DNA of 55,287 bases, from the NCBI GenBank assembly GCA_959604825.1, contig CAUHCN010000015.1:1-55287 (forward strand), given 5' to 3'. Below the pieces are notes generated by a model. That model was not told the origin of the DNA, did no database searches, and was given only the letters and a program-made list of their open reading frames with translations. Numbering within the stretch: the stretch's first letter is position 1; the number at the start of each line of letters is the position of its first letter. Source of the DNA: an uncultured Collinsella sp. (GTDB taxonomy: Bacteria > Actinomycetota > Coriobacteriia > Coriobacteriales > Coriobacteriaceae). A program made the position numbers and the translations under genes. Positions 51,628 to 55,287 of the stretch are shown in pieces.

Positions 51628-54393
51628 ATGGACCAGGACCACCAAAACAGCCAGAACCACGATACGCAGCACGTGAGTCACGACCGGGAGTTCGCGACCT
51701 ACCGCTCCGCCCAAAGCTCAAACGATATGGTGCCGACGGTGTTCCGCCGTGGCATCTACCGCACAATCCGCGGCAGTCTTAAGCGCTTCTTGTCCATCGT
51801 GGTCATCACCGCACTCGGCGTGAGCGTGATGTGCGGCCTTAAGGCGGGTTGCGAGGATCTGTGCGATTCGGTCGACGCTTACTTTGACCAGCAGAATGTT
51901 TATGACATCAACGTGCAGTCGACCTATGGTCTGACCGATGACGATCTTGCTGCGATCCAAGAGGTCGATGGCGTCGAGACTGCCGAGGGCATCTATACCG
52001 AGACCGCCTATACCGCCGTGGGTACGACGCGCGAACGTGTCGTCGTACAGAGCCTCTCCAAAGAGAATATTGACCAACCGGTGCTAGTATGCGGCGAGCT
52101 GCCCGAGACTTCGGGCGAAGTGGCAGTGACCTCACGTTTTTTGAAGGCTTCGGGCAAGAAAATCGGCGATACGGTGAGCTTTGCCGCCAACGATGCGAGC
52201 TCGTCGAACCAAAGCGCCAAGGACCAGTTTGCCGATGGGGACTACACCATCACGGCCGAGGTTCTCGATCCCACCGACGTGAGCTCCGACTCAACGGTCA
52301 ACGCCTTCCGTGCCGCCTCGGCCGCGGACTACAAGTTCTATGTGAGCGAGGATGCCGCGACATCTTCTTCCTACTCCGCGGTTCACGTGACCGTTGAGGG
52401 GGCTAAGAGCCTCAATTCCTATTCGGATGCCTACACGACAAAGATTAACGAGGTCAAGGGCAATATCGATAAGATCCGCGATGCACGCGAAAAGGCACGT
52501 GCTCAAGAGTTGACGGTCGATACGCCGGCAAGTTTGGATGCGGCAGAGCGCCAAGCGAATATGGTCTTTGGGATTGAGCAGGACAACATCAATCGCATGG
52601 CAGAGGACAGCGACGAGCGTGCGCAGGCGCAAGCCGACCTGGACCAGCGCCGTGCCGCCGCCGACCAGCAATTCACCGATGCCCGCGCCGAGATTTCCGA
52701 CCTTGGCGAATGCACCTGGTACATCCAGGACCGCGGCAACATCGCGAGCTACTCGAGCGTCGAGAGCGATAGCTCCTCGATCGAGGCCATCGCCACGGTT
52801 TTCCCGTTCATCTTCTTTATCGTCGCTGTGCTCATTAGCCTTACCACTGCCACACGCATGGTCGAGGAGGAGCGCACGCTCATCGGTCTGTACAAGGCAC
52901 TCGGCTATTCACGCGGGCGTATCCTGTCCAAATACGTGGACTATGCGCTGTGGGCTTGCCTGATTGGCGGCGTGCTGGGCAACATCATTGGATTTGTGGG
53001 CCTGCCGCTGTTCCTGTTTACGGTATTCGACGACATGTACTCGCTGCCTCAGATGCTGCTTTCGTATGACATTGTGTCATCGCTTGTGTCGGTAGCGCTG
53101 TTTACCGTGGGCGTGGTGGGCGCCACGATTATCGCCTGCCGCCACGAGATGGCCGAGACCCCAGCCTCGCTCATGCGTCCCAAGGCCCCACGTGCCGGCT
53201 CGCGCATCTTGCTTGAGCGCATCGGCTTTATCTGGCGCCGCATGGGCTTTTTGAACAAGGTCGCTGCACGCAACCTATTCCGCTATAAAAAGCGCGCCTT
53301 TATGACCATCTTTGGCATCGCGGGTTGCACCGCGCTTGTGATCTGCGGTATGGGTATTCGCGATACGTCGGTGGCGCTTTCGCCCAAACAGTACGGGCAT
53401 ATCACGCGTTATGACTTGCTGGCGGTCGCCAATCCCGACGATTTTTCGCAGACGTGCGCGGCATTGGATGAGCGCAGCGCGGCCAATGATTCCAACGTGA
53501 CCGTGACTTCGACGCTGCCGATTATGACCGACAACGTCACCTTTACGTTTGGCGGCAAGAGCGAGACCGTGCAGCTGATTGTGGTGCCCGATGACCGCAC
53601 GAACGACCTGGACGACTACGTGTGTCTCGAGGACGAGTCCAAAGAACCGCTCGCCCTGCGTGATGGGGATGTGTATTTGAGCAAGAGCTCTCAGCTGGTG
53701 CTGGGGATCAAGCCGGGTGACACGGCTCACGTCCAGGATTCGTCGCTCAATGTTGCCAAGGTTAAAGTCAGCGACATTTCACTTAACTACCTGGGTAACA
53801 CGCTCTATATGACACAGAGCACCTATGAGCGCGCGTTCGGTCGAAGCGCGCGCCTCAACGGCATCCTTGTGCTGCTTAAGGGTTCGTCGGCCGATCAGAT
53901 TGCGTTTACCAACTGTCTTAAGAGCGATGGTTGGATTACGCTGTCGAGTACCGCCGAGCATTGGGAAAACTATGAGGCGAACTTTACGATCATCAATTCG
54001 GTCGTGGTGCTTGTGACCTTTATGGCGGCGTGCCTGTCGTTTGTGGTGGTGTTTACGTTGTCTAACACCAACATCTCGGAGCGCGAACGCGAGCTGGCGA
54101 CTATCAAGGTGCTGGGCTTCCGTCGTGGCGAGGTACACCACTACGTTAACAAGGAGACACTGATTTTGACGGCGATTGGTGCCGCGCTGGGCGTGCCGCT
54201 GGGTGGCCTGCTTGCCGAGAGCTTTACGTACATCCTGCAGATGCCGTCGCTGTACTTTGACGTCGAAGTCGAGCCGCTGAGCTACGTGCTTGCCGTGGTG
54301 CTTTCCTTCGGCTTTACGATCATCGTCAACCTCGCCACCAACCGAACGCTCAACAAGATCGACATGGTCGGCGCCCTCAAGAGCGCCGAGTAA
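51628..54393 (+). CDS. FtsX-like ABC permease with two extracellular domains
   Basis: About 921 aa. A polar N-terminus is followed by a first helix at about 55, then a large extracellular domain (about 80-390) with a coiled-coil stretch (about 270-345, rich in Ala/Glu/Gln), and three helices (390-515). The FtsX repeat restarts at about 560 with a helix, a second extracellular domain (about 585-790) and three final helices. Expected to move lipids, peptides or surface molecules rather than small solutes. The start at 51628 (MDQDHQ) is chosen; GTG 51616 overlaps the ATPase gene. Confidence 0.9.
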   Translation: MDQDHQNSQNHDTQHVSHDREFATYRSAQSSNDMVPTVFRRGIYRTIRGSLKRFLSIVVITALGVSVMCGLKAGCEDLCDSVDAYFDQQNVYDINVQSTYGLTDDDLAAIQEVDGVETAEGIYTETAYTAVGTTRERVVVQSLSKENIDQPVLVCGELPETSGEVAVTSRFLKASGKKIGDTVSFAANDASSSNQSAKDQFADGDYTITAEVLDPTDVSSDSTVNAFRAASAADYKFYVSEDAATSSSYSAVHVTVEGAKSLNSYSDAYTTKINEVKGNIDKIRDAREKARAQELTVDTPASLDAAERQANMVFGIEQDNINRMAEDSDERAQAQADLDQRRAAADQQFTDARAEISDLGECTWYIQDRGNIASYSSVESDSSSIEAIATVFPFIFFIVAVLISLTTATRMVEEERTLIGLYKALGYSRGRILSKYVDYALWACLIGGVLGNIIGFVGLPLFLFTVFDDMYSLPQMLLSYDIVSSLVSVALFTVGVVGATIIACRHEMAETPASLMRPKAPRAGSRILLERIGFIWRRMGFLNKVAARNLFRYKKRAFMTIFGIAGCTALVICGMGIRDTSVALSPKQYGHITRYDLLAVANPDDFSQTCAALDERSAANDSNVTVTSTLPIMTDNVTFTFGGKSETVQLIVVPDDRTNDLDDYVCLEDESKEPLALRDGDVYLSKSSQLVLGIKPGDTAHVQDSSLNVAKVKVSDISLNYLGNTLYMTQSTYERAFGRSARLNGILVLLKGSSADQIAFTNCLKSDGWITLSSTAEHWENYEANFTIINSVVVLVTFMAACLSFVVVFTLSNTNISERERELATIKVLGFRRGEVHHYVNKETLILTAIGAALGVPLGGLLAESFTYILQMPSLYFDVEVEPLSYVLAVVLSFGFTIIVNLATNRTLNKIDMVGALKSAE

Positions 54394-54431
54394 CCTGCCA
54401 AAAAGGGACAGGTTTATTTTGGCAGGTTTTA
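54392..54431 (+). terminator. Stop-codon-overlapping terminator of the permease gene (CCTGCCAAAA family)
   Basis: The TAA stop at 54391-54393 supplies the first bases of a perfect stem AACCTGCCAAAA / TTTTGGCAGGTT, followed by TTATCTGGGC. Nearly identical in plan to the one at 14609-14645. Confidence 0.85.
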
Positions 54432-54513
54432 TCTGGGCAAACGCCGGACAACCATTGTCGCTACCACAATGACAGGATAGGGAACAAGGGCATTTTCCGG
54501 GTAGCCGGGTTCG

Positions 54514-54954
54514 TTACCATTCGTCCCATTCATCAGCATTTTCCTCCAGATATTTTCTTAATTTCTCAAAAGAGCTTGTCCGCCTGTACTGTATCGTGCT
54601 TCTCGACGTATTGAACAGCTCCGCAATCTCGGTATCGTTCATTCCCTCGAAGTAATACAGCAATATGGCTTTGCGCTTTTCTTCCGGCAAAGTACGGATT
54701 GCTTCAAGAAGCAGCTTTGGTGTGATTTTCTTCCCGGCTTTCTCAAAGACGGTTTCAACAGTTTCCCGTTTGAAATATTCATCAAACGTATGAAGCTGCC
54801 GCGCTTCGTCTAAGGTCATGTCGGAAAAGGTCACTTCCTTTGCCTTGTGTCTGCGAAGTTCTCTATGGGTGTCGCAAGCTTCATTGTGCAATACCGTATT
54901 ACAAAACTTCTGAAAAGCACACTGTTTGTAAAACTCCCTGCTATTAGGTTCCAC
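54514..54954 (-). CDS. Sigma-70-like factor of an integrative/conjugative element
   Basis: 146 aa. The C-terminal half is a sigma region 4 helix-turn-helix (IRTLPEEKRKAILLYYFEGM, TEIAELFNTSRSTIQYRRTS). The N-terminal half is short and Cys-containing without a clear region 2. Proteins of this type are common in Firmicutes conjugative elements. GTG start with AAAGGAGGTGAGAAT in front. GC and codon use (many AAA, GAA, TTT) differ sharply from the chromosome, marking the start of transferred DNA. Confidence 0.8.
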   Translation of the reverse strand: MEPNSREFYKQCAFQKFCNTVLHNEACDTHRELRRHKAKEVTFSDMTLDEARQLHTFDEYFKRETVETVFEKAGKKITPKLLLEAIRTLPEEKRKAILLYYFEGMNDTEIAELFNTSRSTIQYRRTSSFEKLRKYLEENADEWDEW

Positions 54955-55077
54955 ATTCTCACCTCCTTTCTCGTTGGAAAGTTGGTGGTGCTTCCCCCTT
55001 TTCGCGGGGCAATACGGCGGTTTTCAAAAACGCCGAAGATTTTTTGAAATTTCTTCAAAAAATTTTTTGAGCAGCAA

Positions 55078-55112
55078 AATGCGCCTGTCCGAAAAGCCCG
55101 GACAGGCGCATT
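55078..55112 (-). terminator. Terminator between the small element ORF and the sigma-like gene
   Basis: Perfect 14-bp stem AATGCGCCTGTCCG / CGGACAGGCGCATT with a seven-base loop; T-rich sequence follows on the minus strand. Confidence 0.8.
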
Positions 55113-55129
55113 GGTATTGTGAGTAGTAT

Positions 55130-55240
55130 TTAGATGATTAGACAGTTCATATATACAAGCGTAATTTCCCCCGGTGGTGGTCGGGCTTTTTTTGATGTGT
55201 CAATGACCGTCGGATTTTGTCGATATGGTATGTGCTTCAT
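55130..55240 (-). CDS. Small ORF of the mobile element (36 aa)
   Basis: ATG at 55240 has a textbook AAAGGAGG upstream. The product (MKHIPYRQNPTVIDTSKKAR and on, ending NCLII) has a Pro-rich middle and no recognised family. Another frame, open to the right edge, overlaps it and ends in ISTKSDGH. Confidence 0.4.
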   Translation of the reverse strand: MKHIPYRQNPTVIDTSKKARPPPGEITLVYMNCLII

Positions 55241-55287
55241 GGCGGCTACCTCCTTTAGCCGCCGATTTCAACAGTGATACCGCGTCA

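Noticed and set aside
55255..55287. C-terminus of a recombinase (frame reading RGITVEIGG)
   Set aside because: That frame has a TGA at the window edge, so it cannot be the tail of a long gene.

Overview
The window looks like chromosome from a GC-rich anaerobic gut actinobacterium of the class Coriobacteriia, most likely Collinsella. This is inferred from codon use and gene content: a large A-type flavoprotein, pyruvate formate-lyase, an agmatine deiminase pathway, galactose genes and strong GAGG-type ribosome binding sites. No rRNA or tRNA marker is present to prove it. Two stretches have clearly lower GC: about 39.4-42.5 kb, and everything from about 54.45 kb to the right end, which appears to be the edge of an integrative element.

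Layout. 0-4.5 kb: galT and galK, divergent from a LacI-type repressor, with three copies of one 13-bp operator core between them. 4.6-10 kb: A-type flavoprotein, DeoR regulator facing a class II aldolase, HAD phosphatase, AraC regulator. 10-14.3 kb: a NUDIX-Vsr fusion and a BceAB-like ABC transporter. 14.6-22.1 kb: agmatine deiminase pathway, with a membrane LuxR regulator (AguR-like) divergent from putrescine carbamoyltransferase, an antiporter, agmatine deiminase and a second antiporter paralogue. 22.1-25.7 kb: a small gene, a GNAT acetyltransferase, DAHP synthase and many intergenic repeats. 25.7-30.4 kb: MarR-controlled heterodimeric ABC exporter. 30.6-32.5 kb: an SDR and a KdgT-type permease. 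33-37.7 kb: pyruvate formate-lyase split into a 683-aa catalytic protein and an 83-aa glycyl-radical protein, then DegV and the activating enzyme. 38-39.4 kb: MTA/SAH nucleosidase and the EngB GTPase. 39.4-42.5 kb: accessory patch with a DUF3990/XRE toxin-antitoxin-like pair and a CxxC-repeat membrane protein facing an XRE regulator. 42.6-48 kb: thrB and thrC facing lysC and asd, the aspartate-family route without hom. 48.5-54.4 kb: Ogt, a fluoride-type CLC with a riboswitch-like leader, and a MacB-like ABC system. 54.4-55.3 kb: mobile-element sigma-like factor.

The most unusual features are the split glycyl-radical enzyme and the dense population of structured intergenic repeats. One repeat family has four copies (at 7918, 35395, 42508 and 47959). 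Each begins 12-32 nt after a stop codon in the same orientation as the upstream gene. Each has long outer arms that differ in sequence between copies yet pair nearly perfectly within a copy, and all share an internal loop GTCCTCGnnCATG / CTGCGGA. Other repeats include terminators that overlap stop codons, two MITE-like elements, and a duplicated gene tail at 22.7-23.05 kb copied from 14.25-14.6 kb.
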